A stretch of DNA of 64,000 nt from an uncultured Prevotellaceae bacterium (GTDB lineage: Bacteria > Bacteroidota > Bacteroidia > Bacteroidales > Muribaculaceae): assembly GCA_900317325.1 (NCBI GenBank), contig ONGE01000014.1:43896-107895 (forward strand). Reading direction: 5' to 3'. Both the position numbers and the translations under genes were made by a program. Under the pieces are notes generated by a model. The model did not search any database. It had not been told where the DNA came from and saw only the letters and a program-made list of their open reading frames with translations. Positions 1-8,085 of the stretch are shown here, one piece after another (positions within the stretch are counted from its first letter, which is position 1; every line of letters begins with the position of its first letter).

Positions 1-165
1 CATGGAGAAAAATAACCCCGTTAGGGGTGACAGATTGTCCAGGACTTACTGCCGCCCCAATGGGGCTTGAATGGGTGTATTCCATTGCAGGGGTTACACT
101 CGGCTTCGCCTCGCTACACCCCTGCCTATGACCTAACCGCCCCTAACGGGGCTTCACGGGACACT
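1..165. repeat. Dispersed intergenic repeat, family B copy 1
   Basis: Non-coding sequence made of short hairpins (GCCCCGTTAGGGG type), the phrase ACTTACTGCCGCCCCAATGG and a core CGGCTTCGCCTCGCTACACC. The same phrases recur at 36240-36480 and, degraded, at 7905-7975 and 26035-26112. No reading frame in it is supported. The left end is cut by the window edge. Confidence 0.75.
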
Positions 166-209
166 AATGAAAATCTATCGCGTCTCACCCAGCGCCTATC
201 CCAAATAAG

Positions 210-1745
210 TTATTTGCCGGTCACGATGGTGTTGATCCAGTCGAAGAGTTCGTCGAGGGCGTAGTCGCCGCTGTGAGGACGGTTCCATGCCAACAGGAAG
301 TTCACGTCCTTGCCCGCATTCTGGAGTTTTAACGCGAGGTTGATGGGCACGGGGAAGGAGGTATCGCGGTCGCGGGCTCCATGGCGGATGTACCAATGGG
401 GAGCCACGTCGGTCACGCCGTCACCGATGAAGTTCATCGGGTTCAGCAGGCGCACGTTTTCGCGGATATCATCGCTCACCACCGAGCCGGTCTTGGCGGC
501 GCTATAATCGGTAAAGTTGACTTTGCTGCCGCTCTTGTTACCGAACTCATCGTTCTCGCCCGATGCACGGCCTCCTGCAACACCCTGGGTGTCAAATGCA
601 GGGGCGGTCTTCAACGGCTGGGTGGATACGACGTAATTGAGATAGGTCGGCATATCCAGGTCGATGATATAATCGCCAGGCTTGCCGCCACCAGGGCCAC
701 CTCGTTGCATCATCGGCGGCATCTGTCCCCCACCCTGACGCACGCCGCCATTGATCGGAGGCATTCCGCCCATGTCCTCCTTGCTGAACGTGAAGCCGAG
801 GCTATCGGGGATGTCGGCACCGGCATTCTTGGCGATTTGTGCCGCTCGGATGAGTTCACGCTTGATGTAATCCAGGTAGTTGTCGGCAGTGAGCAGTGTG
901 CCGTCGGGCGTGTGCAGGTTCAGGCTTGCCAGATAGGCGGGGAACTGCGCCTTGAGTTCGTTGCTCACTGCCAACACGGCGGCATCGCCCTGCTGACGGC
1001 TGTCGGTGCCGTTATAGAGCCACTCATAGGCCATGTCGGCATGGTCCAGGTCGATAATCGGGCAATAGCAGACCGAGGCGAACACGTCGTCGCGCTGCTG
1101 GGCGGCACCCATGGCACGCAACAAGGGCTCGTAGGCTGGATTGTTGCCCGTGGCGCCCATCAGACTCGACATCGCACCACCGGCGCTGGTGCCGTCGGTG
1201 ATAATCTTCTCAGCATCACCGAGCATCACGTCGTCAAACTGGCGCAGGTAGCGGATGGCGGCTTTCAAGTCCAAGATGGCGGCAGGAGCACGGCCCGTGT
1301 AGATGGTCTGTCCACGCTTGATGCCGGCTTTTTTGTCGGTTTTAGTGGCAACTACTGTCGAGTTGCGGCCACGACTACCAGGAATGGCCACCACATAGCC
1401 TTCACGCAATGCCCTGCCCGTGGCATCGCCGGCCTTGGGCTGCTGGGTAGGTGCTGCCATATAGCCGCCTACATAGGTGCGTAGCAGTATGGGCGTCTGT
1501 TGCGTCGCCCCGTCGGGCACATACACGTTGATGGTCTGATAAGTGGAGTCTTCCACGTTGGTCACGAAGAACATGCCCTCATAGGCCGTATAGTTCACCA
1601 TCTGGCCATCGGGCATCGTCAAGGTCCTCGTTTCACCAATTGTCGGGTCAAACGCCAGTTGCGGCTGTGTTTTCACCGCCTTGGTTTTAGCGCTCGCGCC
1701 AGCTACCACAGCAAACGCCAGCATCCATGTCAATATCCTCTTCAT
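210..1745 (-). CDS. Secreted alpha/beta hydrolase, subtype B tannase-like esterase
   Basis: A 511-residue predicted exported esterase. The start is placed at the ATG that opens a clear signal peptide (MKRILTWMLAFAVVAGASA); an upstream in-frame extension to 1844 is AT-rich, not signal-like and runs into the neighbour's promoter. A nucleophile elbow GTSAG lies at residues 185-189 (Ser187), and a C-terminal His491 sits in the PHSGDY segment, as in subtype B tannases and related feruloyl/tannin esterases. A Gly/Met/Pro-rich stretch around residues 330-360 looks like a flexible insertion. It would hydrolyse ester bonds of plant phenolics in the periplasm or outside the cell; the exact substrate cannot be read from sequence. 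It is divergent from the aldo/keto reductase gene and has no visible operon partner. Confidence 0.85.
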   Translation of the reverse strand: MKRILTWMLAFAVVAGASAKTKAVKTQPQLAFDPTIGETRTLTMPDGQMVNYTAYEGMFFVTNVEDSTYQTINVYVPDGATQQTPILLRTYVGGYMAAPTQQPKAGDATGRALREGYVVAIPGSRGRNSTVVATKTDKKAGIKRGQTIYTGRAPAAILDLKAAIRYLRQFDDVMLGDAEKIITDGTSAGGAMSSLMGATGNNPAYEPLLRAMGAAQQRDDVFASVCYCPIIDLDHADMAYEWLYNGTDSRQQGDAAVLAVSNELKAQFPAYLASLNLHTPDGTLLTADNYLDYIKRELIRAAQIAKNAGADIPDSLGFTFSKEDMGGMPPINGGVRQGGGQMPPMMQRGGPGGGKPGDYIIDLDMPTYLNYVVSTQPLKTAPAFDTQGVAGGRASGENDEFGNKSGSKVNFTDYSAAKTGSVVSDDIRENVRLLNPMNFIGDGVTDVAPHWYIRHGARDRDTSFPVPINLALKLQNAGKDVNFLLAWNRPHSGDYALDELFDWINTIVTGK

Positions 1746-1857
1746 GTGATTATTAAATTGATTACTTGCTCCAAAAGTAATCAAAAAAACAACATAGGCG
1801 GTTCTCTGAACCGCCACTTTTTTCATTTTCTTCAATACTAACAACAGTAAGTTTTTG

Positions 1858-1865
1858 TATTTTTG
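1858..1865 (+). promoter_or_regulatory. Promoter -7 box (TATTTTTG) for the aldo/keto reductase
   Basis: TATTTTTG fits the Bacteroidetes -7 consensus TAnnTTTG and lies 29 bases before the ATG at 1895. No good -33 TTG is visible at the usual spacing, so strength is uncertain. Confidence 0.55.
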
Positions 1866-1894
1866 TGTCTTTCAAACGATAAATCATTTGGGTT

Positions 1895-2953
1895 ATGGAA
1901 TACGTAAAACTGGGAAATTCTGACTTGCGCGTATCGCGCATTTGCCTCGGCTGCATGGGCTTCGGCGACCCGACCATCGGCCAGCACTCATGGACCATCG
2001 GCGAGGAGCCGACACGAGAAATCATCCGCCGCAGCCTCGACCTGGGCGTGAACTTCTTCGACACTGCCATTGCCTATCAGTTAGGCACGTCCGAGCAGTA
2101 TGTGGGGCGGGCTTTGCGTGACATGGCACGGCGCGATGACGTGGTGGTCGCTACCAAATTCTTGCCGCGTACCGACGAGGAGATTGCTGCCGGCATCAAC
2201 GGCCGCCAGCATGTGCTGAACAACATCGACAGCAGCCTGCAGCACCTAGGCATGGATTATGTTGACCTGTACATCTACCACATCTGGGACTATAAGACGC
2301 CTGCCGAGGAGATTCTTGAGGGCATGAACGAGGTGGTCCGTACGGGCAAAGCCCGCTATATCGGCATTGCCAACGCCTATGCCTACCAGTTGGCTAAGAT
2401 GAACGCGCTGGCCGAGAAACGCGGCTGGGCGAAGTTCATCAGCGTGCAGAACCACTACAACCTGATCATGCGCGAGGAGGAACGCGAGATGCAGTCGCTG
2501 TGCCGCGAGGACAACATCGCCCAGACGCCTTACAGCGCACTGGCGTCAGGCAAACTGGCCAAGCGTCCCGGCGAGACCTCCGCACGTCAGGAGAAAGACG
2601 CCTTCATGCATTTCAAGTATGACGCCACGGCCGAGCAGGACAACCGCATCGTGGAGCGCGTTGTGGAACTGGCCGACCGCTACAGCGTGGAGATGACGCA
2701 GATTTCGCTGGCATGGCTGCTGACCAAGGTGGAGTCGCCCATCGTGGGAGCTACAAAACTCCACCACATCGAGGGCGCCGTGCGCGCGCTTGACATCAAA
2801 CTGACGCCCGATGACATCCGCTACCTCGAAGAGCCCTACGTGCCCCACAACCTCTCGGGCGTGATGGCCGTCAACAAACCCGTCATGGACACCGAGCCCG
2901 TCTGGGTACAGGCAGCCAAGAGAAGCTCGCGAAGCTCGCTGATTAAAGGTTAG
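1895..2953 (+). CDS. Aldo/keto reductase
   Basis: A 352-residue cytosolic NAD(P)H-dependent oxidoreductase of the aldo/keto reductase (TIM barrel) superfamily. The catalytic tetrad is visible as Asp56, Tyr61, Lys88 and His129 (in DLYIYHIWD). The N-terminal GNSDLRVSRICLGCMGFG segment is typical of the YajO/YhdN/Tas-like group, and the late segment IVGATKLHHIEGAVRAL is the cofactor-binding region. Length is normal for the group (about 310-350). It probably reduces aldehydes or ketones; the physiological substrate is unknown. It is monocistronic, preceded by its own promoter box and followed by a long repeat region, so context adds nothing about function. Confidence 0.9.
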   Translation: MEYVKLGNSDLRVSRICLGCMGFGDPTIGQHSWTIGEEPTREIIRRSLDLGVNFFDTAIAYQLGTSEQYVGRALRDMARRDDVVVATKFLPRTDEEIAAGINGRQHVLNNIDSSLQHLGMDYVDLYIYHIWDYKTPAEEILEGMNEVVRTGKARYIGIANAYAYQLAKMNALAEKRGWAKFISVQNHYNLIMREEEREMQSLCREDNIAQTPYSALASGKLAKRPGETSARQEKDAFMHFKYDATAEQDNRIVERVVELADRYSVEMTQISLAWLLTKVESPIVGATKLHHIEGAVRALDIKLTPDDIRYLEEPYVPHNLSGVMAVNKPVMDTEPVWVQAAKRSSRSSLIKG

Positions 2954-3240
2954 AGGTTAAAGGTTAGAGGTTACAGAGGCGTCCGCACTCCAGATGACGG
3001 AATGCGGACGCAAACTAATCGATTTTTTTTTTGATTTCTTGCGAGTTCTTGCGAGCAATCGCAATCGTTTAGCGCCTTGGCGTCTTAGCGTGGAGTCCAG
3101 GCGACGGATGCCCCTCTACACTCTACACTCTAAACTCTAAACTGCTCGCGCTAGCGAGCTCTCTACACTCTCCACTGCTTGCATTAGCAAGCACTCTCCA
3201 CCGCTCACACAAGCGGGCACAACGATGAATAATCACTTAG
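2948..3240. repeat. Dispersed intergenic repeat, family A copy 1
   Basis: A composite repeat made of GGTTAGAGGTTAAAGG microrepeats, a GCGTCCGC...GCGGACGC inverted pair around a TGACGGAATG phrase, TGATTTCTTGCGAG...GCGAGCAATC, a TTAGCGCCTTGGCGTCTTAG phrase, CTACACTCT microrepeats and several palindromes (GCTCGCGCTAGCGAGC, TGCTTGCATTAGCAAGCA). Related copies lie at 17694-17935 (reverse orientation), 19924-20335 and 22341-22562. It fills the gap after the aldo/keto reductase. No coding potential is seen. Confidence 0.8.
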
Positions 3241-3285
3241 GAGCCAAATAATGGTTTTTAATTATCAAAAAAAGTAAAAAAAGTC

Positions 3286-3316
3286 TTGTACATTTAAATA
3301 CAAAGCAGTATTTTTG
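3286..3316 (+). promoter_or_regulatory. Promoter for the 3448 secreted protein gene
   Basis: TTG at 3286-3288 and TATTTTTG at 3309-3316 are separated by 20 bases, matching the Bacteroidetes -33/-7 pattern. This leaves an AT-rich 5' leader of about 125 bases before the ATG at 3448. Confidence 0.7.
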
Positions 3317-3447
3317 CAATCGCATAGAGTTTGGAACAAGCCCAAATGATGCACAACTATTTACTGTTAAACCATCAACTTGACTACAAATATTCATTTT
3401 AAGTTTTTTTTAATTCATTTATTACTAACCAATTAATTGATTCATTT

Positions 3448-5247
3448 ATGAAGAGATTATCAGTACTTTTAGCAGGATTGGCAGTTGCCATCACTGTTTC
3501 GGCCGGTGTTCAGCTGAAGAACGTCCGTCCCGACACTAAGAATCACAAGTTTGTGGCTCCTACCACCAAGATGGTGAAGAAGTCAACCAACCGCATCAAC
3601 GCTATCGTTAGCGAGCAGCCCGAGGGCGAGTTCAAGACCTACAAGCGCGCTGGCGAGAGCATGGTCAACAGCATGTTCGGTCTGTCTCTTACCGCACAGA
3701 GCGGCAAGTGCTACATCGTGTATGGCGAGGATGGCAAGATCTACATGAAGGATCCCGTTAGCGGCTACACCCAGGGCGCTTGGGTAGAGGGTACTATCGA
3801 GGGCGACATCATCTCGATTCCCCTGGGCCAGCCTATTTACTACAGCGACTATTATCAAGCTGACGTTGTCCTGAGATGGGCCACCACCTACACCTATGAG
3901 GACTATGATGAAGATGGTGAGCTGACCACCTACATCGGCGTAGAGTATGACGAGCGTGCTACCGAGGTACAGTATCAGGTTGACGGTGACGTTATCACCA
4001 TGCTTGGTTCTGACGGTGACATGAACGCCGATTTCCCTGACTGCTACTGCGCTACCGGTCTGACCGGACAGTGGACCGATGACGACAGCTGGTGCGGCAA
4101 CATGGACTGGAATACCGTCCTGACCTGGACCGAGAACTACGTTCCCCACGGTGTCCTGATGGATCAGCCCGAGGGCGAAATGCTTACCTACTCCCGCGGT
4201 GGTGAGTATGTTGCCTATGACGACTACTATGGCTACTACTTCGATACTGCCTCTGGCAAGATGAACATCGTTTGGGGCGAAGACGGCAAGGTTTACCTGC
4301 AGGATCCGTTCGCAAACGTTGCTACCGGTGCTTGGGTAGAAGGTTACCTGGATCAGGACAACTTCATCAGAGTGCCCATGGGTCAGTACATCTATGAGAG
4401 CATCGCAGGTGAGTGGGGCGCTGCCATGGCATGGGGCACCCTCGAGGTTGATGAGGAAGGTTATGTAACCGAGGTTATCAACAGCGACGTTGAGGAGGCT
4501 GTCTTTGCCTTTGATCCCGAGGCTGGCACCATCACTCTGCTTGACTGCACCACCGAGGTTCCCGTTGACGACGAGGGTTACGTGATCGCCCCGACCAGCA
4601 TCAGTGGTCTGATGTGCTACTACACTGATGACCTGAGCATGGTTGAGCTCGACTTCGGCAGCACCATGAAGGAGCTCCACATCGCTCCCGCTGTTCCCGC
4701 TGATCCCACCGCCGACGACTGGTATGACTGCGGTGACGAGAGCGGCTTCTCGAAGTTCTACTTCACCCTGCCCACCGAGGATGTTGACGGCAACTACCTG
4801 GAGCCCGAGTACATCAGCTACAGCATCTTTGTTGACAACGGTGACGGTCCCGAGCTGTTCGCATTCAGCGGTGAGGACTACACCTTCGACCTTGCTACCG
4901 ACGAGGTAATCACCGAGGTTCCCTACGATCTGTACACCAACGCTGTTGACTTCAAGAGCTACTTCGTTTACATGTATCGCACCAACGCCGAGGGTTACGA
5001 GCCCCTGTTCACCGAGAACATCGGTATCCAGGTTTACTACACCGTTGACGGTGTTACCAACGCTTCGAACATCGCTTGGCTGTACCCGACCGGTACCAAT
5101 GTTAACGAGCTGAACGCCGGCAAGACTGTTGCTAACGTACGCTACTTCAACGTAGCTGGTCAGGAGATGGCTCAGCCCCAGGGCATGACCATCCAGGTTA
5201 CCACCTACACCGACGGCACCACCAGCGCTGTTAAGGTTGTGAAGTAA
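3448..5247 (+). CDS. Large secreted repeat protein with T9SS-like C-terminal domain
   Basis: A 599-residue exported protein of unknown function. The signal peptide is MKRLSVLLAGLAVAITVSAG. Two tandem copies of an acidic, Tyr/Gly/Trp-rich domain follow (about residues 56-230 and 239-415). Each opens with a QPEGE motif and contains Y/WGEDGK(I/V)Y, a GAWVEG turn and a (L/M)GQ(P/Y)IY strand. A third domain (about 425-550) opens with YDCGDESG. The last about 45 residues (NVRYFNVAGQEM... to KVVK) form a short beta domain resembling type A T9SS sorting signals. The protein at 36555-37787 has one repeat copy, the YDCGDESG domain and the same tail; the 14676 protein shares only the tail. Codons rich in GTT, GCT and GGT suggest high expression. 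Surface attachment or secretion is inferred. Confidence 0.8.
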   Translation: MKRLSVLLAGLAVAITVSAGVQLKNVRPDTKNHKFVAPTTKMVKKSTNRINAIVSEQPEGEFKTYKRAGESMVNSMFGLSLTAQSGKCYIVYGEDGKIYMKDPVSGYTQGAWVEGTIEGDIISIPLGQPIYYSDYYQADVVLRWATTYTYEDYDEDGELTTYIGVEYDERATEVQYQVDGDVITMLGSDGDMNADFPDCYCATGLTGQWTDDDSWCGNMDWNTVLTWTENYVPHGVLMDQPEGEMLTYSRGGEYVAYDDYYGYYFDTASGKMNIVWGEDGKVYLQDPFANVATGAWVEGYLDQDNFIRVPMGQYIYESIAGEWGAAMAWGTLEVDEEGYVTEVINSDVEEAVFAFDPEAGTITLLDCTTEVPVDDEGYVIAPTSISGLMCYYTDDLSMVELDFGSTMKELHIAPAVPADPTADDWYDCGDESGFSKFYFTLPTEDVDGNYLEPEYISYSIFVDNGDGPELFAFSGEDYTFDLATDEVITEVPYDLYTNAVDFKSYFVYMYRTNAEGYEPLFTENIGIQVYYTVDGVTNASNIAWLYPTGTNVNELNAGKTVANVRYFNVAGQEMAQPQGMTIQVTTYTDGTTSAVKVVK

Positions 5248-5301
5248 TTCAGCAAGCAATTAGCTGTCAGTCATTAACTGACGGCTTAAGCTAAACGAAT
5301 T

Positions 5302-5337
5302 GTGGGGACGCAAGACATTGCGTCTCCACTTTTTTTT
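5302..5337 (+). terminator. Rho-independent terminator of the 3448 gene
   Basis: An 11-bp stem (GTGGGGACGCA/TGCGTCTCCAC, with one G-U pair) at 5302-5329 is followed by eight T. The rest of the gap up to 5527 shows nothing recognisable. Confidence 0.85.
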
Positions 5338-5526
5338 GGAACGATACAGCAACTCCCCCTCTTTGATAAGATTTGGGCCATTTTCTATATCATTGCCTTT
5401 TTTTAGCCCCCTGATCAAGTATGCGGCCCAAACCCGGCCGAGGCCGATGCGATCCATCAGAGTCAACGGCTATACCGATTCCGTCTGTTTTTGTAGTCAC
5501 TGCGACACAAGATTTCGGGCCACGAC

Positions 5527-5557
5527 TTGCATATATGGTGATAAATCTGTAATTTTG
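5527..5557 (+). promoter_or_regulatory. Promoter placing the fRMsr start codon at about +1
   Basis: TTG at 5527-5529 and TAATTTTG at 5550-5557, with 20 bases between. The -7 box ends only four bases before the ATG at 5562, so the transcript would be leaderless or nearly so. There is no later in-frame Met before residue 35, so the start cannot move much. Confidence 0.6.
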
Positions 5558-5561
5558 TGGT

Positions 5562-6023
5562 ATGGATAAAGAAAAGACTTATGAACTACTCGTCAAGCAG
5601 GTCGAGAGCCTGATCGAGGGCGAGAACAACCCTGCGGGCCAGCTGGCCAACGCCGCAGCACTGATGCACGAGACGATGCAGTGGTGGTGGACCGGGTTCT
5701 ACCTGGTCAAGGACGACATGCTGCAGCTGGGGCCATTCCAGGGGCCTGTGGCGTGCTACCGCATCAAGCGGGGCAAGGGCGTGTGCGGCACAGCCTGGCA
5801 CGAGAACCGCACTGTCGTCGTTGAAGACGTGGAACAATTCCCCGGGCACATCGCCTGCAGCAGCGAGTCGCGCAGCGAGATCGTGGTGCCCCTGCACGAC
5901 AGCCAGGGAGGCGTCGTGGGCGTGATCGACATCGACAGCAAGGACTTGGCGACATTCGACGAGGTGGACGCCCGATGGCTTGAGGAAATCGCACGCGTCA
6001 TCGAGCGACATGTGAAACTTTAA
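5562..6023 (+). CDS. msrC: Free methionine-R-sulfoxide reductase (GAF domain)
   Basis: A 153-residue single-GAF-domain enzyme that reduces free L-methionine-R-sulfoxide in the cytosol, with a thioredoxin-type reductant. The family signature is clear: the WWWTGFYL segment (41-48), GPFQGPVACYRI (58-68), VCGTAW (74-79), and the C-terminal SRSEIVVPL...GVIDIDS strand pair. The three conserved cysteines of the fRMsr family are present as Cys65, Cys75 and Cys99. It is the first gene of a likely operon with rarA (31-base gap) and yraN, mixing oxidative damage repair and DNA maintenance. Length is normal. The symbol msrC follows the E. coli usage. Confidence 0.92.
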   Translation: MDKEKTYELLVKQVESLIEGENNPAGQLANAAALMHETMQWWWTGFYLVKDDMLQLGPFQGPVACYRIKRGKGVCGTAWHENRTVVVEDVEQFPGHIACSSESRSEIVVPLHDSQGGVVGVIDIDSKDLATFDEVDARWLEEIARVIERHVKL

Positions 6024-6054
6024 TCAACCAGGAATCAGAAACTGCAAAAACGCA

Positions 6055-7356
6055 ATGAGCTACGAACCGCTTGCCGAACGCTTGCGTCCACGCACGCTGG
6101 ACGACTACATCGGGCAACGCCATCTGGTGGGGCCTGGAGCCGTCATCCGCCGCATGATCGAGAGCGGCAACATCTCGTCATTCATCCTGTGGGGACCGCC
6201 GGGAGTGGGCAAAACCACCCTGGCACGCATCATCGCCGAGACGACCCAAGTGCCCTTCTACACGCTGAGTGCCGTGACGTCGGGCGTGAAGGATGTGCGC
6301 GAAGTCCTGGACCGCTGTCAAGCCGATGCCCGCAGCGTGTTCACCAAGGGACGCCCCATCCTGTTCATCGACGAGATTCACCGCTTCAACAAGTCACAGC
6401 AGGACTCCCTGCTGGGGGCTGTCGAGCGCGGCACGGTCACACTCATCGGCGCCACGACCGAGAATCCCTCGTTCGAGGTCATCAGGCCCCTGCTCTCGCG
6501 CGCCCAGGTGTATGTGCTCACGCCCCTGGACCGCGACGACCTGCTACAGCTGCTGGATCACGCCGTCAAGACCGACAAGATGTTCAACGGACGCGAGGTG
6601 CGCATCGAGCAGACCGAAGCCCTGTTGCGCTTCTCGGGCGGTGACGCACGCAAGCTGCTCAACATCCTGGACCTGATCATGCAGTCGTTGCAGGAGGGCG
6701 AGCCCTTTGTCGTCACCGACGACATCGTCACCGACCGCCTGCAGCAGAACCCTCTCGCATTCGACAAGAACGGCGAGATGCACTACGACATCATCTCGGC
6801 CTTTATCAAGTCGATTCGCGGCAGCGACCCCGATGCCGCCGTTTACTGGCTGGCCAGACTCATCGCCGGGGGCGAGGACCCCAAGTTCATCGCCCGGCGC
6901 CTGTGCATCCTGGCTGCCGAGGACATCGGCCTGGCCAACCCCAATGCCCTGCTGCTAGCCAACGCCACCTTTGACATCATCAACAAGATTGGCTGGCCCG
7001 AGGGCCGTATCCCCCTGAGCGAGTGTGCCATCTATCTGGCCACGAGCGCCAAGAGCAACAGCGCCTATCTCGCCATCGACGATGCGCTGGCCCTGGTCAA
7101 CCAGACGGGCAATGCCCCCGTGCCGCTGCACCTGCGCAACGCTCCCACTGGCCTGATGAAGCAATTGGGCTACGGCAAGGATTACCGCTACGCCCACGAC
7201 TACCCCGGCCACTTCGTCGTCGAGCAGTACATGCCCGAGGAACTGAACCACCCCCAAATCTGGCACCCGCAGGACAATCCTGCCGAGAATCAGATGGCCG
7301 CACGGCAACAGTCGCGCTGGGGCGAAAATGCCGGGCACGGACCCAAAAAGAGCTAA
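6055..7356 (+). CDS. rarA: Replication-associated recombination protein A (AAA+ ATPase)
   Basis: A 433-residue AAA+ ATPase of the RarA/MgsA/WRNIP1 family, acting at stalled or damaged replication forks. Walker A is GPPGVGKT (47-54), Walker B is LFIDEIH (102-108), sensor 1 is GATTENPS (131-138), and the arginine-finger/lid region SGGDARKLLNILD follows around residue 200. The C-terminal half carries the RarA-specific oligomerisation segment (DPDAAVYWLARLIAGGEDPKFIARR and following; ...LPLHLRNAPTGLMKQLGYGKDYRYAHDY). Length is typical. It lies between fRMsr and yraN, all on the same strand with gaps near 30 bases. Confidence 0.95.
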   Translation: MSYEPLAERLRPRTLDDYIGQRHLVGPGAVIRRMIESGNISSFILWGPPGVGKTTLARIIAETTQVPFYTLSAVTSGVKDVREVLDRCQADARSVFTKGRPILFIDEIHRFNKSQQDSLLGAVERGTVTLIGATTENPSFEVIRPLLSRAQVYVLTPLDRDDLLQLLDHAVKTDKMFNGREVRIEQTEALLRFSGGDARKLLNILDLIMQSLQEGEPFVVTDDIVTDRLQQNPLAFDKNGEMHYDIISAFIKSIRGSDPDAAVYWLARLIAGGEDPKFIARRLCILAAEDIGLANPNALLLANATFDIINKIGWPEGRIPLSECAIYLATSAKSNSAYLAIDDALALVNQTGNAPVPLHLRNAPTGLMKQLGYGKDYRYAHDYPGHFVVEQYMPEELNHPQIWHPQDNPAENQMAARQQSRWGENAGHGPKKS

Positions 7357-7389
7357 AGTATCGCTTGAAACATACCACCGCAATCAGCT

Positions 7390-7770
7390 ATGGCACAAAG
7401 TAAAGAACTCGGAAAAGCCGGCGAACAGGCAGCCTGTGACTTCCTCATCGGCAAGGGCTACACCGTGCGTGAGACCAACTGGCGCCTGGGGCATCTCGAG
7501 ATCGATATCGTGGCCCAGGAGCCTAAAGCCAACAAGCTGCACATCGTCGAGGTGAAGACCCGCACGCGCACCGAGCATTTTGACCCCATGAGCGCCATCA
7601 ACGGCAAGAAAATCCGCAACCTGGTCAATGCCGCCAACGGCTACATCGAGCTCCACCGCCTGCCCATGGCCGTGCAATACGACGTGATGATCATCACCGG
7701 CACGCCACCCGACCTCGACATCCAATTCATCCCCAACGCCTTCCAGCCGCCCCTGCGCACCATCAGGTGA
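7390..7770 (+). CDS. yraN: YraN family (UPF0102) endonuclease-like protein
   Basis: A 126-residue small cytosolic protein of the UPF0102/YraN family, which has a restriction-endonuclease-like fold. The core motif is intact: GxxGE/GEQAA at 10-15, then LEID (36-39, Glu37/Asp39) and VEVKTRT (53-59, Glu54/Lys56), matching the PD-(D/E)xK arrangement. The family is associated with DNA uptake, recombination or Holliday-junction-like substrates, but its cellular role is not settled. It is the last gene of the fRMsr-rarA-yraN run, 33 bases after rarA. Confidence 0.9.
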   Translation: MAQSKELGKAGEQAACDFLIGKGYTVRETNWRLGHLEIDIVAQEPKANKLHIVEVKTRTRTEHFDPMSAINGKKIRNLVNAANGYIELHRLPMAVQYDVMIITGTPPDLDIQFIPNAFQPPLRTIR

Positions 7771-8085
7771 TGGCCCACGGGGAGGCCTCTCCCGCCCGTC
7801 CTGGTAAGGGAGTGACATGATACAGAATCACGCGCTATGCGCGAGAACCTTTTGCTCGGCGGAGCCAAATCATAAAAAAATCATTAGGTTGTCCGGTAAA
7901 GCGCACAGGGGTTCCGTTCGGCTTCGCCTCACTCCACCACCTGCCTATAATCTGACAGCCCTACGGGCTTATCAGTAAGGTCCGCACATAAAGCAGCAAT
8001 TAAAATGATGATGTTCAGATATTTATTGAGCATGGTCAATTATTTATCGGACACCAATCAAAAAAAAACACGAATAGCGATGATT
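7771..8085. repeat. Intergenic gap with degraded family B repeat
   Basis: This convergent gap between yraN and the hybrid kinase holds a degraded family B repeat at about 7905-7975 (GGGGTTCCGTTCGGCTTCGC, CACCACCTGCCTAT, AGCCCTACGGGCTT). A weak hairpin ACGCGCTATGCGCG lies near 7831. I see no gene in it; long frames crossing it are antisense to the kinase. Confidence 0.5.

Noticed and set aside
3583-5259. A 558-codon open frame on the minus strand
   Set aside because: Antisense to the 3448 secreted protein; the Val/Gly/His-rich product is typical of shadow frames and has no start context, while the plus-strand gene has promoter, signal peptide and terminator.
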